In this document: positions 52,659 through 62,418 of the stretch, piece by piece
Numbering within the stretch: position 1 is the stretch's first letter
How the letters are laid out: each line of letters opens with the position of its first letter
Assembly (NCBI RefSeq): GCF_022267375.1
Contig: NZ_JAIZBH010000002.1
Coordinates: forward strand, 376,001-440,000
Length of the DNA stretch: 64,000 bases
DNA from: Leptospira sanjuanensis
Lineage (GTDB): Bacteria > Spirochaetota > Leptospiria > Leptospirales > Leptospiraceae
Reading direction: 5' to 3'
The notes under the pieces: model-generated
Databases searched by the model: none
What the model was told of the DNA's origin: nothing
Seen by the model: the letters and a program-made list of their open reading frames with translations, nothing else
Position numbers and translations under genes: made by a program

Positions 52659-53684
52659 TTAGATAGAGTTAAGAGTTTGGAAAAGTCGAGCAACCTGATG
52701 GAGCTTTTCGAGTTCATGATTCTCAATTCCATCAGGATCAAAATGCATCACATCATTTCGAATCTTACGAACTTCTTCCATATAATCGCAGACCAATTTC
52801 CGGTCTGCTTTGATGTTCAACTTAGCCCATATATCCGGTTTCTGAAGTAGCCTGACATACTCGCCAAAAGTAAGATCTGAAGCGTTCGTTATCTCCCTCT
52901 CATCATCTGATACATCTTTGGCAGCCTGAACCTCTTCTGTTGTCAGTACATTGAGATGCTTTCTTAAATAATTTTCAATTTCTCCAATAAGTAGAAATGG
53001 TTCCGACATTTGCTGAAATTGAAGGGCAAAATCAATGCTAGTAATGACACCGCTTATTTCTTGTTTTTCATCGATCACGAAAATAAAATCATTTTCTATC
53101 AACATTGGAATAGTCTTAAACAATGATTGATCTTTTCGCACAGTGGGTGCATTTGCTTCCATAAAGTGCCGAACCTTCGCGTCCGGAGGTGCCGTGTCTC
53201 GCCGAAGACCAATAGTTTTCCATGAAATGAATCCTTTTATACTGCGTGTGCCATGCATAACCGGCAACTGTGAGAAATCGTGTATTATCATCTTTGTAGT
53301 TGCCTCACTAAGATCACTATCCGGCGTTACTGAGATTACCTGCTTATTTGCAGCAGCTAAACGACTAAGTCGGTATGTCGGTTCGCTATATGCCTCATTG
53401 CCAGCCTCAGACATCTTAGTTTTTGTTACTTCAGTTAAAGAGGCACCTACAGAATTCATCGCTGAAATTTGGACAATTTTGAACCTAATAGTCCCATCAA
53501 TATATTCGGATTCAAAATCTGGTTCTGTTTCCAACATACTAGCGGATAATTCCCTACGTATATTTTGAACTACGAAGAAGCCACGTCGATAGGCCCCGAA
53601 CCAAGATAAGAATTCCCTAACGGTGCATTCCGGTGATTTTTGCGTCTTTCTTATTTCTTCTCGAATTTGGTCCAAACGTTCCAT
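52659..53684 (-). CDS. CBS-domain protein with HEPN-like C-terminus
   Basis: 341 residues from the ATG at 53684 (AAGGAG ribosome site). An N-terminal regulatory segment, then a CBS pair (residues about 115-235: SVTPDSDLSEATTKMIIHDFSQLPVM ... MEANAPTVRKDQSLFKTIPMLIENDFIFVID), then a helical domain ending EVRKIRNDVMHFDPDGI with R-N-x3-H, as in Swt1/HEPN effectors. CBS pairs sense adenosyl nucleotides, so a nucleotide-gated RNase is plausible (inference). Base composition looks less AT-rich than its neighbours. Confidence 0.78.
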   Translation of the reverse strand: MERLDQIREEIRKTQKSPECTVREFLSWFGAYRRGFFVVQNIRRELSASMLETEPDFESEYIDGTIRFKIVQISAMNSVGASLTEVTKTKMSEAGNEAYSEPTYRLSRLAAANKQVISVTPDSDLSEATTKMIIHDFSQLPVMHGTRSIKGFISWKTIGLRRDTAPPDAKVRHFMEANAPTVRKDQSLFKTIPMLIENDFIFVIDEKQEISGVITSIDFALQFQQMSEPFLLIGEIENYLRKHLNVLTTEEVQAAKDVSDDEREITNASDLTFGEYVRLLQKPDIWAKLNIKADRKLVCDYMEEVRKIRNDVMHFDPDGIENHELEKLHQVARLFQTLNSI

Positions 53685-53706
53685 AAAATTCTCCTTAAGC
53701 AATGGC

Positions 53707-53888
53707 GTCTAACGACGCAGGTTTCTCGACGTTTGCGTTCCCGGAGCGCTTGTGCGCGAAGGGATTTAAACTCAGCTTGAGTGAGCCTTAGCGAACGTCT
53801 TGCAAGCGGAGTTTAAAAGCAAATGTGCCGAAGGCCAAGCAAGAGGCGCGAAGCGATCTCGCAGCGCCGCGAGAAACCGCAGTTATCT
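53707..53888 (-). repeat. attC53
   Basis: Cores GTCTAAC and GTTATCT; arms GGTTTCTCG/CGAGAAACC. H1 CCC/GGG, H3 GCC-GAA-GGC, H4 GAGGCGC/GCGATCTC. Confidence 0.9.
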
Positions 53889-53909
53889 GCTGTGCCGCCG
53901 TCCCGAAGT

Positions 53910-53945
53910 CTAATCGGCGACGCCAAGGACGGCGGAGACGATTAG
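53910..53945. repeat. nested inverted repeat
   Basis: Outer CTAATCG/CGATTAG (53910-53916, 53939-53945) encloses CGCC-AAGGAC-GGCG (53921-53934). It lies downstream of the repressor gene and may act as a terminator-like structure, though no U-tract follows. Same loop family as 55235-55254. Confidence 0.5.
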
Positions 53946-53956
53946 CAATAGTATTA

Positions 53957-54379
53957 TTAATCTTTGTTTTTAGAAAACTCAGCGATCATATCGCCGACTA
54001 CTTTTCTTTCTTGATTAGAAAACTTTAAAAGATTCTGAATAATCTCTCTTAAACCCTTAGTAGTTTTAATTTGACTAAGTAAGACTTTATCCTGATCAGC
54101 TTTAGAAACCAATTTATCTTCCTCTTCCGGAGAAAGGTATTTGATTGGAAGAACAGGAACCGAGTCATTCAAAAGCCAATTAAAATCTGGCTTATACTCT
54201 TCTTTGAGTATCGTTAAAAAAGAATGTGAAGCAGATTCAACTCGTCCTTGAACAATTCCATTCAATCCGGTAGGTGTAAGTTTTAATTTTACGGCGGCTT
54301 CTTTCTGACTGTCGCCTTTGGCTTCAATCAAAGCTTGCACCTTTTTACCTAATAAATTCACTGCTTTTTTTGCTGTCAT
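53957..54379 (-). CDS. CI-like helix-turn-helix regulator
   Basis: 140 residues. The N-terminal helix-turn-helix (KVQALIEAKGDSQKEAAVKLKLTPTGLNGIVQGR, then SHSFLTILKEEYKPDFNWLLNDSVPVL) resembles phage-type repressors; the F-N-W-L-L segment is typical. A helical tail follows. Divergent from 54448-54792 with 68 bp between. Confidence 0.8.
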   Translation of the reverse strand: MTAKKAVNLLGKKVQALIEAKGDSQKEAAVKLKLTPTGLNGIVQGRVESASHSFLTILKEEYKPDFNWLLNDSVPVLPIKYLSPEEEDKLVSKADQDKVLLSQIKTTKGLREIIQNLLKFSNQERKVVGDMIAEFSKNKD

Positions 54380-54403
54380 TAAAAATACTTTATTAAAATA
54401 TCA

Positions 54404-54432
54404 TTGACATTTATACGTTATTGAAGTATTAA
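54404..54432 (+). promoter_or_regulatory. sigma-70-type promoter
   Basis: TTGACA (54404-54409), 17-bp spacer, TATTAA (54427-54432), reading toward the plus-strand regulator gene at 54448. The leader would be about 9 nt or none. Confidence 0.65.
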
Positions 54433-54447
54433 TATCTTAAGCACTTT

Positions 54448-54792
54448 ATGGGCGCAAAATTAGTATCCAGAGTATATCCTCAGCCGGAAAGCAGAAAAAG
54501 AGCCTTCTGGTGGCCCTTCCACGCTCAAAAACACTCCTCTGAACAAACAAATTCAAACATAACCGGGGAAATCTCCGTTGAACAACGGAAATCCTTTTTT
54601 GAACGGCTTAGAGCGGCGAGGATTGAAACAAATCTAACTCAAACCCAAGTCTCTGCAAAACTTGGAAAGTATCAAAGTTACATGTCAAAGATTGAATCTG
54701 GTAAGAAGAGATTGTTTATCGAAGATTTTATCCGATTATGCGAACTTTATAATAGACCTCCTGCGTATTTCTATTCTGTTTTCTCTAAGTGA
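54448..54792 (+). CDS. XRE-family regulator, plus strand
   Basis: 114 residues. A basic, Trp-rich N-terminal extension (about 50 residues), then an XRE helix-turn-helix (FFERLRAARIETNLTQTQVSAKLGKYQSYMSKIESGKKRL, then DFIRLCELYNRPPAYFY). The only plus-strand gene outside the IS element. No ribosome site before the ATG. With 53957-54379 it resembles a small divergent regulatory switch. Confidence 0.8.
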   Translation: MGAKLVSRVYPQPESRKRAFWWPFHAQKHSSEQTNSNITGEISVEQRKSFFERLRAARIETNLTQTQVSAKLGKYQSYMSKIESGKKRLFIEDFIRLCELYNRPPAYFYSVFSK

Positions 54793-54926
54793 AGATTTAA
54801 GAAATCGAAAGGACCGCCCGAGTAAAATCTGCGAAGCAGTTTTAACGAGGGTGATCAGAGTAAGTAAAAGAAAATCCCGCTTCCCGATCGCGAAGCGTTC
54901 GGGTGAAATGGTTTTAATAAAATAAA

Positions 54927-55199
54927 TTAACCATTTGAGATTTCTACATCTCCTTTGCCAGCTTGAATTGCGCATCTATACTTTGAAATATCGCTAATTT
55001 TTTTCGCTCTATTTAAGTCAGCCTTTAAGGTATTAATTACACTAATTCTTTCAACGTCATCTTCAAACGAAGCTTTCCACGCTGTTGTCAAATCTCCGAC
55101 TTTAGACCATTTATCTTCTTTCAAAGATTCGTAAAACTTCTTTCGATTTTCATCTGTTGCATTCGGTAGATCTAATGTAATTAGCGCTTTATATCCCAT
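54927..55199 (-). CDS. hypothetical small protein
   Basis: 90 residues. ALITLDLPNATDENRKKFYESLKEDKWSKVGDLTTAWKASFEDDVERISVINTLKADLNRAKK: a ferredoxin-like alpha/beta pattern common in small cassette proteins. Family not identified. Converges with the plus-strand regulator gene. Confidence 0.65.
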   Translation of the reverse strand: MGYKALITLDLPNATDENRKKFYESLKEDKWSKVGDLTTAWKASFEDDVERISVINTLKADLNRAKKISDISKYRCAIQAGKGDVEISNG

Positions 55200-55234
55200 T
55201 TCCCTTTCCTTAAATTTTATAAATAAATGCTAAA

Positions 55235-55254
55235 GCCAGCCAAGGACGGCTGGC
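55235..55254. repeat. GGAY-loop hairpin
   Basis: GCCAGCC-AAGGAC-GGCTGGC, perfect 7-bp stem upstream of the small gene 54927-55199; the best member of the family. Confidence 0.6.
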
Positions 55255-55280
55255 GTCCTAAATGAGGGGCGCGGCATGGC

Positions 55281-55469
55281 AGATAACGAAAGAGGCTTCT
55301 CGACGTTTGCGTTCCCGGAGCGCTTGTGCGCAAAGGGATTTTAACGAGGCTTGAGCGAACCTTAGTGAGCGCCTTGCAAGCCGAAGTTAAAAAGCAAATG
55401 TGGCGAAGCCCGAAGTGAGTCCGAGCGGGAACCGTGAGTGACGAACGAAGCGAGAAACCGCAGTTATGC
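55281..55469 (-). repeat. attC54
   Basis: Cores AGATAAC and GTTATGC; otherwise same as attC29, with the same cassette to its right. Confidence 0.92.
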
Positions 55470-55485
55470 GCAGTAACATGTAACC

Positions 55486-56361
55486 TTAAAACTTTGGCTC
55501 ATCAATCAGACCTTTCGGGTACAAATCGTAGTTAATTTGATTATTCGTATCAAAATTACTTGTTGAGTTTTCAACAATTGTATTCCATGCTTTCCGTAAA
55601 TTTTCATGTGCGTTCTTAGCATCAGCGATTCCAGAAGTCAATGCCGCAGTTATAATCAACAATTGAGCCAGCTTTGAAAGGATTATACTCCATTTTGGCT
55701 TTTCCTTAACAGTTTCCTGCTTAAGTTCTATTATTGTTTCCGAAATTATCTCTAATGTTTGTTTATTCTCAGAATGTAGACTATTGATTACCTCTAATGC
55801 ATTATCTAAATATACTAATATTCTTCCTTTGTCTGACTTATTAAGATCAAAAAGACCATCGATCGTAACTGCATTTTCATCACGACCTGAGTAAACTTTT
55901 GCGTCAAAAATGCTAATCCCAATTAATTGTGAAATTCTTTGCAAAGCACTTGCAATATCTAAGAGTGTTGTTCTATTGAATCGAGTATTCTCTTCATATT
56001 TAAATAAGAATAAATTAAGAATCCATCGAGAAATGACTGGCAATGATCGGAAACTCACTCCGCCTGATTGAGTTAATGAGGCAACAACGGACATATTTTG
56101 TCGTAATGCAAATCCATTTTCAATTGTATAAAGGTCAGTCAACTTTTCACTATTAATCTTTCTTAGCATCGAGGTAGTAATATGAAATACCTTTTCGAAT
56201 TCATTAATAATCCCATCTCTATTCAAGATAGTTAGTGTCTTTGCGTTTATTGAGCGACTACAATCAAGAAAGTATTGTTCGGAAAATTTCAATTTATCTA
56301 TTATTTCATATTCAAATAGATAGGGTTCCAAAAATTTTTGAAGCTGTTCTTTAGTGATCAT
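55486..56361 (-). CDS. hypothetical protein, 291 aa, copy 2
   Basis: Same protein as 27539-28414. Identity extends from attC54 through the gene to the core of attC55 and stops there, marking a whole-cassette copy. Confidence 0.7.
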   Translation of the reverse strand: MITKEQLQKFLEPYLFEYEIIDKLKFSEQYFLDCSRSINAKTLTILNRDGIINEFEKVFHITTSMLRKINSEKLTDLYTIENGFALRQNMSVVASLTQSGGVSFRSLPVISRWILNLFLFKYEENTRFNRTTLLDIASALQRISQLIGISIFDAKVYSGRDENAVTIDGLFDLNKSDKGRILVYLDNALEVINSLHSENKQTLEIISETIIELKQETVKEKPKWSIILSKLAQLLIITAALTSGIADAKNAHENLRKAWNTIVENSTSNFDTNNQINYDLYPKGLIDEPKF

Positions 56362-56393
56362 TTTATATTAGTATTTATTACCCATGTTATTGC

Positions 56394-56573
56394 GCATAAC
56401 GAAAGAGTCTCCTCGACGTTACGTGTCCAAGCGCTTTATGCGCGCCGGACTTGGCACGAGGTTCGAGGCGTCTTAGCGCCGGCTCGCGAACCGAAGTGAC
56501 AAAGCAATGTGTCGAAGACCGAAGTGAGGGGCGCATGAGCGATCCCGAACGAAGCGAGGAGACGAAGTTAAGC
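56394..56573 (-). repeat. attC55
   Basis: Cores GCATAAC and GTTAAGC; arms GTCTCCTCG/CGAGGAGAC. H1 GTCC/GGAC with a changed GCGC stem, H2 GGCGT-CTTA-GCGCC, H3 GTC-GAA-GAC, H4 GGGGCGC/GCGATCCC. Confidence 0.9.
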
Positions 56574-56598
56574 GACGTGCCGCATCGTTAAGATAAAA

Positions 56599-56871
56599 TT
56601 AATCGAATAAATCCGAATGTGTTCCAGTTCTTTCAAATATGATTAAATTGCCTTCTAACTTGTAGATCAAAAGCCAATCAGGTTCAATATGACATTCACG
56701 TCGATTCTTATAATTCCCAGTTAACTTATGATCTTTATTCTTTGAACTTAGTGAAATCCCATCAATCAGTAGCGACATGATTTCTTTAAGTTTGCCTAAG
56801 TCCTTTTTGCGCTTTTTCTGTAACTTAATATCTTTATTGAATTGAGTTGTAAAGCTAGGATTAAATTTCAT
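56599..56871 (-). CDS. yafQ: YafQ-family toxin, copy 2
   Basis: 90 residues; differs from 36057-36329 by one residue (N for H in SSK(N/H)KDHKLTG). Catalytic-region residues unchanged. Confidence 0.94.
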   Translation of the reverse strand: MKFNPSFTTQFNKDIKLQKKRKKDLGKLKEIMSLLIDGISLSSKNKDHKLTGNYKNRRECHIEPDWLLIYKLEGNLIIFERTGTHSDLFD

Positions 56872-57128
56872 ATTCCCAGCTTCGTGAATAATTCCTCTTT
56901 AGATTTAAAAGACTTTATTCCTTTCTTTTTATCAGTGGCTTCAAAAGTCTTTTGCGTTACTTTATTTGGTAGTTTAACTGGAAATGGTAAACCTTTACTA
57001 AGTTTAATTTGATGATAAAAAATATTAATAGCTTCTGAAGCAGAAATACCTAAATGGTCGAGTATGTTTTCTACGTCCTTTTTTAAATTCCCTTCAACTC
57101 TCGCCCGAATCATTGCTGTTTTTGCCAT
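56868..57128 (-). CDS. dinJ: RelB/DinJ-family antitoxin, copy 2
   Basis: 86 residues, same protein as 36326-36586, ATG at 57128 with the same AAAGG ribosome site and TTGACA-containing upstream region. Confidence 0.93.
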   Translation of the reverse strand: MAKTAMIRARVEGNLKKDVENILDHLGISASEAINIFYHQIKLSKGLPFPVKLPNKVTQKTFEATDKKKGIKSFKSKEELFTKLGI

Positions 57129-57243
57129 GACAATTACCTTTAATTTAATTGTTCCCCAATTGAGATACATTGTCAATCATTACTTTGCCTTAAAAATACT
57201 CAAACGAAATGATTTTAATTATCTGATAAATCGCGGCATGTTC

Positions 57244-57425
57244 GCTTAACGAAAGAGTCTCCTCGACGTTGCGGCCGCAAGCGCTTTTGCGCGATGCGGT
57301 TGGCACGAGGTTCGAGTGAGCCTTAGCGAACGTCTTGCGAACCGAAGTGGCAAAGCAATGTGGCTTTAGCCCGTAGTGAGGGTCGCATTAGCGATCCCGA
57401 ACGGAGCGAGGAGACGAAGTTAGCC
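57244..57425 (-). repeat. attC56
   Basis: Cores GCTTAAC and GTTAGCC; arms GTCTCCTCG/CGAGGAGAC. H1 CCGC/GCGG, H3 GGC-TTTA-GCC, H4 GGGTCGC/GCGATCCC. The right core supplies the stop of 57420-58130. Confidence 0.9.
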
Positions 57426-58130
57426 GAAGTTGGAAATCCTATTTAATTGCTTTTGTATTTTTTGATAATGCTCGGTCTTTTTCGCAATTTTAATATATTG
57501 TAAAAGATCTTCGCTGAGAATGTTATATAGAACCCCGAAAAATCGATTTTGATCATCTAACATGCCAAATGAATGTTCATCAATAAGATCAATTATACTC
57601 GCAAGGTGAAATAAATGACGATGCATTCTTCGATCAAGACTATTCAAGATACCATCAGCGGGTGAATTAGTAAATTGAGTTACGCTGTTTGATAAACAAT
57701 TATTAAAATATTGGCTACCGCTATAACCGCCTGTTTGATATGAATCAAGGAGCTTAAAATGTATTTCAATCATTTGCGTGAAGGCTGATTCGAAAACGGT
57801 TTGATGTTGTGCTTTTGCTTGTGACTTTAGAGATTCTTCCTGGAGAATTGCAACCTTGCGGGATGCTTGTAATTCTCTTCTTGTTAATGCTAATTCTTTT
57901 CTCTGATAATATAGCGTTATTACAACGGTGATAAGTGTCAAAAAAGTAAATATTGAATTTGTAACTCCTCCAAAGTAATCACCTAATTTTGCCCAATCAT
58001 CTGGATTATTAGAAATAGAATACCCATTGATTAGCCAAAACCACATGACATATGATCCAAGGGAGCCCGAAATTATTATTAGGCTGAATGTTGGAATTAG
58101 TCTTATATAATTACGCAGAAAATAATTCAT
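57420..58130 (-). CDS. phage-abortive-infection-like membrane protein
   Basis: 236 residues. Two transmembrane helices (about 12-34 and 55-75) around WAKLGDYFGGVTNSIFTFLTLITVVITLYYQRKELALTRRELQAS, the G-D-x-(F/W)-G-G signature and Q-x-x-E-L coiled region of putative phage abortive infection proteins. The cytoplasmic helical domain follows. The TAA stop is inside the attC56 core. Confidence 0.72.
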   Translation of the reverse strand: MNYFLRNYIRLIPTFSLIIISGSLGSYVMWFWLINGYSISNNPDDWAKLGDYFGGVTNSIFTFLTLITVVITLYYQRKELALTRRELQASRKVAILQEESLKSQAKAQHQTVFESAFTQMIEIHFKLLDSYQTGGYSGSQYFNNCLSNSVTQFTNSPADGILNSLDRRMHRHLFHLASIIDLIDEHSFGMLDDQNRFFGVLYNILSEDLLQYIKIAKKTEHYQKIQKQLNRISNFG

Positions 58131-58156
58131 TTATTCGATTAATCCCTTCCAATTTC

Positions 58157-58340
<184 letters not shown>

Positions 58341-58351
58341 GCCGTTAAAGT

Positions 58352-59725
58352 TTATTGTTCAGATTTTTTTTTCCAAACCATTTTTCCCGACATCTTTTCC
58401 ATTAGTCCTTTATCTCTAAGAATGTAAAAGACCCTTTTCATAACGTTTTCAGAACGAATCCCAGTTAAATCTCTTGCGATTGCATTCGTTATAGTTTCAT
58501 TTTTTTCTAAGTAATCTAAGACCAATTGTTCAGGCGATCCTAAAGACTCGTGTTTAAGGATGACTAATACTGAATTTTCCTGATTCTTAATTACCGGCTC
58601 TTTTAAGCGAAGCTTGTTCATCGCTTCGAAGGCAGTATTTAATCCTTCTCCAACATCCTTATTCGGAGCATCAGGAAACTTATTTATAATTCTTACCAAT
58701 TTAGGATTTCGAGCAAACTGTTCAGTTAATATGTTCTCTTCAGTAACATGCCCAGGTAATCTACCCGGGCTTTCAATTTCTATCCGATTGTCAAAAATTC
58801 TAATTTGAATATCAGCCGCAATGCTATAATCTCTATGAAGAACTGCATTCGTAATTATTTCATGCAATGCTTCTTCAGGATATTGAATGGTTTCCAGACC
58901 GTTAGTACCTACTTTTTTTATAGATTCAATAGTCTCTTTGCTTTTTGAAACAGCTGAGTAAATTAATTCTTTAACAGCACCTTCAATTGAAATAGGATCG
59001 AACACAAGGGTCTCTCGACCTCCCTCGTCTTTAGTCTGATATCTTAGTAATTTTATGCCTGATCGTTTTGGCAATAAAGCCTGCGGTTCATCGGCAAATA
59101 GTAAAACTCCCGCAACTGTCGGAAGATCATTTGCTATAAGTTGCTGTTTATATAGCCACAAATCAGGATCGGTATTAGGCACGATTTCAATAATAAATTC
59201 TGTAACTGTGTATGAGTCAGAGATTAGTTTTAGATCACAATTTATTGTGTTATCTTCAAATGAAATAATTCCTTTTTCGTACTGTAGTCTCTGCAAAGCC
59301 CCTGCACCTTCTACCGGCAAATTCTGCGCACCTCTTCTTTGATAAACCTTACCATTTGATGCTTTAAGGATATCTTTAGTTTTCTTAATATAAAGAAATA
59401 ACACTAAGCCGTTTTCACCTTCACATTCAATATATGTTTTCTCGTAAAATCCACCAAGAGGCATAAGATCCTCTAAATTCTGAATTATCGCATTCGTTAA
59501 TTCAATATTATCAAAACCTAACCAAACGCGCTCGCGACCCTTTTCTCCAACCTTTTCATGTATACCAATGTATATCTCTCCACCGCAATTATTAGCAAAC
59601 GCAGAAACGGTACAAGTAAGCTTTCCCGGTGAAATCTCTTTCGATTTTACGTCTAAATAGTCGCCCTCTTTATAAGAAAGAATTTTCTTAAGCTCGCTTT
59701 TGTTTATTGTTTTCGTTTGATTCAT
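58352..59725 (-). CDS. AlbA_2 (Schlafen-type) protein with ATPase-like domain
   Basis: 457 residues from the ATG at 59725. N-terminal AlbA_2 domain (EGDYLDVKSKEISPGKLTCTVSAFANNCGGEIYIGIHE); C-terminal GHKL-like domain of the COG2865 type (ALHEIITNAVLHRDYSIAADIQIRIFDNRIEIESPGRLPG, then NPKLVRIINKF and DVGEGLNTAFEAM); a winged-helix end. These proteins are predicted regulators or nucleic-acid-binding effectors; some are linked to phage defence. Confidence 0.9.
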   Translation of the reverse strand: MNQTKTINKSELKKILSYKEGDYLDVKSKEISPGKLTCTVSAFANNCGGEIYIGIHEKVGEKGRERVWLGFDNIELTNAIIQNLEDLMPLGGFYEKTYIECEGENGLVLFLYIKKTKDILKASNGKVYQRRGAQNLPVEGAGALQRLQYEKGIISFEDNTINCDLKLISDSYTVTEFIIEIVPNTDPDLWLYKQQLIANDLPTVAGVLLFADEPQALLPKRSGIKLLRYQTKDEGGRETLVFDPISIEGAVKELIYSAVSKSKETIESIKKVGTNGLETIQYPEEALHEIITNAVLHRDYSIAADIQIRIFDNRIEIESPGRLPGHVTEENILTEQFARNPKLVRIINKFPDAPNKDVGEGLNTAFEAMNKLRLKEPVIKNQENSVLVILKHESLGSPEQLVLDYLEKNETITNAIARDLTGIRSENVMKRVFYILRDKGLMEKMSGKMVWKKKSEQ

Positions 59726-59755
59726 TAGAATCTCCAAATATTTTTCTTTAATGGC

Positions 59756-59941
59756 GTCTAACGAAAGAGTCTCCTCGACGTTGCGGCCGCAAGCGCTTAT
59801 GCGCGACGCGGTTGGCACAAGGTTCGAGTGAGCCTTAGCGAACGGCGCGCGAACCGATGTGACAAAGCAATGTGCCGGAGGCCGTAGTGAGCGCGAGCGG
59901 GGACCGTGAGTCGCGAACGAAGCGAGGAGACGAAGTTAGGC
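59756..59941 (-). repeat. attC58
   Basis: Cores GTCTAAC and GTTAGGC; arms GTCTCCTCG/CGAGGAGAC. H1 CCGC/GCGG, H3 GCC-GGA-GGC, H4 of the GTGAGCGCGAGCGG type as in attC8. Confidence 0.9.
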
Positions 59942-59972
59942 GTAGTTGATGCTTTTATTTCTACTTACAGCG

Positions 59973-60585
<613 letters not shown>

Positions 60586-60655
60586 TGAATAACCTTAAAT
60601 ATTTAACGTGAATATATAGTTTTATCTGAATTTACAATAATGTAGCATCAATTAC

Positions 60656-60834
60656 GCCTAACGAAAGAGTCTCCTCGACGTTGCGTGTCCAAGCGCTTTA
60701 AGCGCGCGGACTTGGCACGAGGTTCGAGGCGCCTTAGCGCCGGCTCGCGAACCGAGGTGGCAAAGCAATGTGTCGAAGACCGTAGTGAGGATCGCATTAG
60801 CGATTCCGAACGGAGCGAGGAGACGAAGTTATAC
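60656..60834 (-). repeat. attC59
   Basis: Cores GCCTAAC and GTTATAC; arms GTCTCCTCG/CGAGGAGAC. H1 GTCC/GGAC, H2 GGCGC-CTTA-GCGCC, H3 GTC-GAA-GAC, H4 GGATCGC/GCGATTCC. Body differs from attC20 although the cassette is the same. Confidence 0.9.
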
Positions 60835-60870
60835 GCAGTTGCGGAATTTCGCGACACGGATGTCGCTGAA

Positions 60871-61290
60871 TTAAGTTTCGTTTCTTACTTTAATACTTAA
60901 ATACTCATCTGGAGTAATGATGTTAAAGTTCTTAATTTTCTGAAGAGTTAATAAATCTTTGTCTCCAGTGATTAAATAGTCTACTTTTGCTGCAAAAGCA
61001 GACTCCAGAATGTGATAATCATCTCTATCTCTTAACTCTAAATAATCTTGAATAGGTTTATTTTTAACAAGCGCAGTAATATCTCTGATTTCAGATAAAA
61101 CAATCTGAATAAAATTATCATCAAGTTTGAATTTTGGTTTAGAGAGTGTAGATTCAATCTCAGCTAATATTTCTTTCGAAATATATCCTGTAAAAACCTC
61201 ATCAATTAAATCTTGGAAAACAAGCCTTGGTTTTCCTCTAAATAAAATAGCAGAGATGTAAATATTAGTATCTAATAATACCTTCAACAT
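60871..61290 (-). CDS. PIN-domain toxin, copy 2
   Basis: Same 139-residue protein as 19100-19519, including the hairpin 60851-60866 after its stop. Confidence 0.9.
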   Translation of the reverse strand: MLKVLLDTNIYISAILFRGKPRLVFQDLIDEVFTGYISKEILAEIESTLSKPKFKLDDNFIQIVLSEIRDITALVKNKPIQDYLELRDRDDYHILESAFAAKVDYLITGDKDLLTLQKIKNFNIITPDEYLSIKVRNET

Positions 61291-61292
61291 TA

Positions 61293-61538
61293 TTAAGAAG
61301 CATTTCTTTTATTTCTAACGGATTTAATTTCATTAAAAACATCCTTTTCAGAAATATTACTTCGATCAGTAACTTTTGAAGTGAAGTCAAAGATGGCTTG
61401 CCATCTAGTTTTTTTCTCAATATACGCTCTAGCGGCTTCACGAATCAATTCTGACCTGGACCTGTGTTCCCTCTTTGCAATTTTATCGATTTCTTTTAAA
61501 AGTGCTTTTTCAAAGGAAATATTAACAGTCTGATTCAT
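61293..61538 (-). CDS. RHH antitoxin, copy 2
   Basis: Same 81-residue protein as 19522-19767 with the same leaderless promoter layout. Confidence 0.9.
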   Translation of the reverse strand: MNQTVNISFEKALLKEIDKIAKREHRSRSELIREAARAYIEKKTRWQAIFDFTSKVTDRSNISEKDVFNEIKSVRNKRNAS

Positions 61539-61550
61539 AATCTAAATAAT

Positions 61551-61565
61551 ATACAATGATTGTAT
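61551..61565. promoter_or_regulatory. palindromic operator of the RHH-PIN pair, copy 2
   Basis: ATACAAT-G-ATTGTAT, identical to 19780-19794. Confidence 0.7.
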
Positions 61566-61638
61566 GCTTGTCAACCTAATTTCATCCTTTTCGCCCCTAC
61601 TTCTCGCCACATGGATGTGGCGTCTCCCCCGCAATTGC

Positions 61639-61819
61639 GTATAACGAAAGAGTCTCATCGACGTTGCGTCTCCGAGCGCTTACGCGCGAAGGAGTTGGCA
61701 CGAGGTTCGAGTGAGCCTTAGCGAACGTCCCGCGAACCGAAGTGGCAAAGCAATGTGCCGGAGGCCGGAGTGAGGGTCGCATGAGCGATCCCGAACGAAG
61801 CGAGGAGACGAAGTTAGGC
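61639..61819 (-). repeat. attC60
   Basis: Cores GTATAAC and GTTAGGC; arms GTCTCATCG/CGAGGAGAC, one uncompensated mismatch. H1 CTCC/GGAG, H3 GCC-GGA-GGC, H4 GGGTCGC/GCGATCCC. Confidence 0.88.
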
Positions 61820-61837
61820 GAAGTGATGCAAAATACA

Positions 61838-62383
61838 CTACAAGCATCCTTCTACTAAATTTAATTCGGGATATCTTCCAACACTAATTGATGTAATATT
61901 CTTATTATTTGTCTCAAAAATAATTCCATAATTTTTATCTGATTTATCCACTGGCTTATAAGTATATTCCAAGTAGTTTGTATAATGCCCGCGCGTTTCT
62001 TCTAACTTTTCTTTATATACACTTTTTAATTTAGCTAATGAATCTCCTATTTTAATGCCAGAAATTGTTTCATTCTCTGGCTTGTATAAGTAAATTCGTG
62101 CAAGTTTCATGTTATTTTTAGCAGGTCCAGTAAACATAAAGCCCAAGCTAGAAGTAGAATTTTTGAAATAATAGAAAGCGCAATTTTGCTCTACTAACGG
62201 ATCCTCTTCTATTTTCAATTTTTGACCTGTCACTTTTTCAATTTCAACAACACTCATACCAATAAGAATTTTACCAACGCCACGAATGTGAATTTTGTAT
62301 TTCTCAACGGTAAGCGGTAGATCCTGTGCAAAGCCAATTTGAGCATAACAGACTGCTAAAAGTATTAGTATTTTCTTAATCAT
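61838..62383 (-). CDS. hypothetical exported protein, copy 2
   Basis: Same 181-residue protein as 18298-18843, ATG at 62383. The order relative to the RHH-PIN cassette is reversed compared with the first copies. Confidence 0.75.
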   Translation of the reverse strand: MIKKILILLAVCYAQIGFAQDLPLTVEKYKIHIRGVGKILIGMSVVEIEKVTGQKLKIEEDPLVEQNCAFYYFKNSTSSLGFMFTGPAKNNMKLARIYLYKPENETISGIKIGDSLAKLKSVYKEKLEETRGHYTNYLEYTYKPVDKSDKNYGIIFETNNKNITSISVGRYPELNLVEGCL

Positions 62384-62418
62384 AAAACATGTTTTCCTGT
62401 AAAAAATTGCATCATTTC

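Noticed and set aside
53143..53568. Plus-strand 141-codon open frame inside the CBS-HEPN gene
   Set aside because: Antisense shadow of a gene with clear domain content.
54662..54975. Open frames overlapping the plus-strand regulator (54662-54925 plus, 54736-54975 minus)
   Set aside because: Overlap the well-supported helix-turn-helix gene in other frames and have low-complexity, unfamily-like translations.
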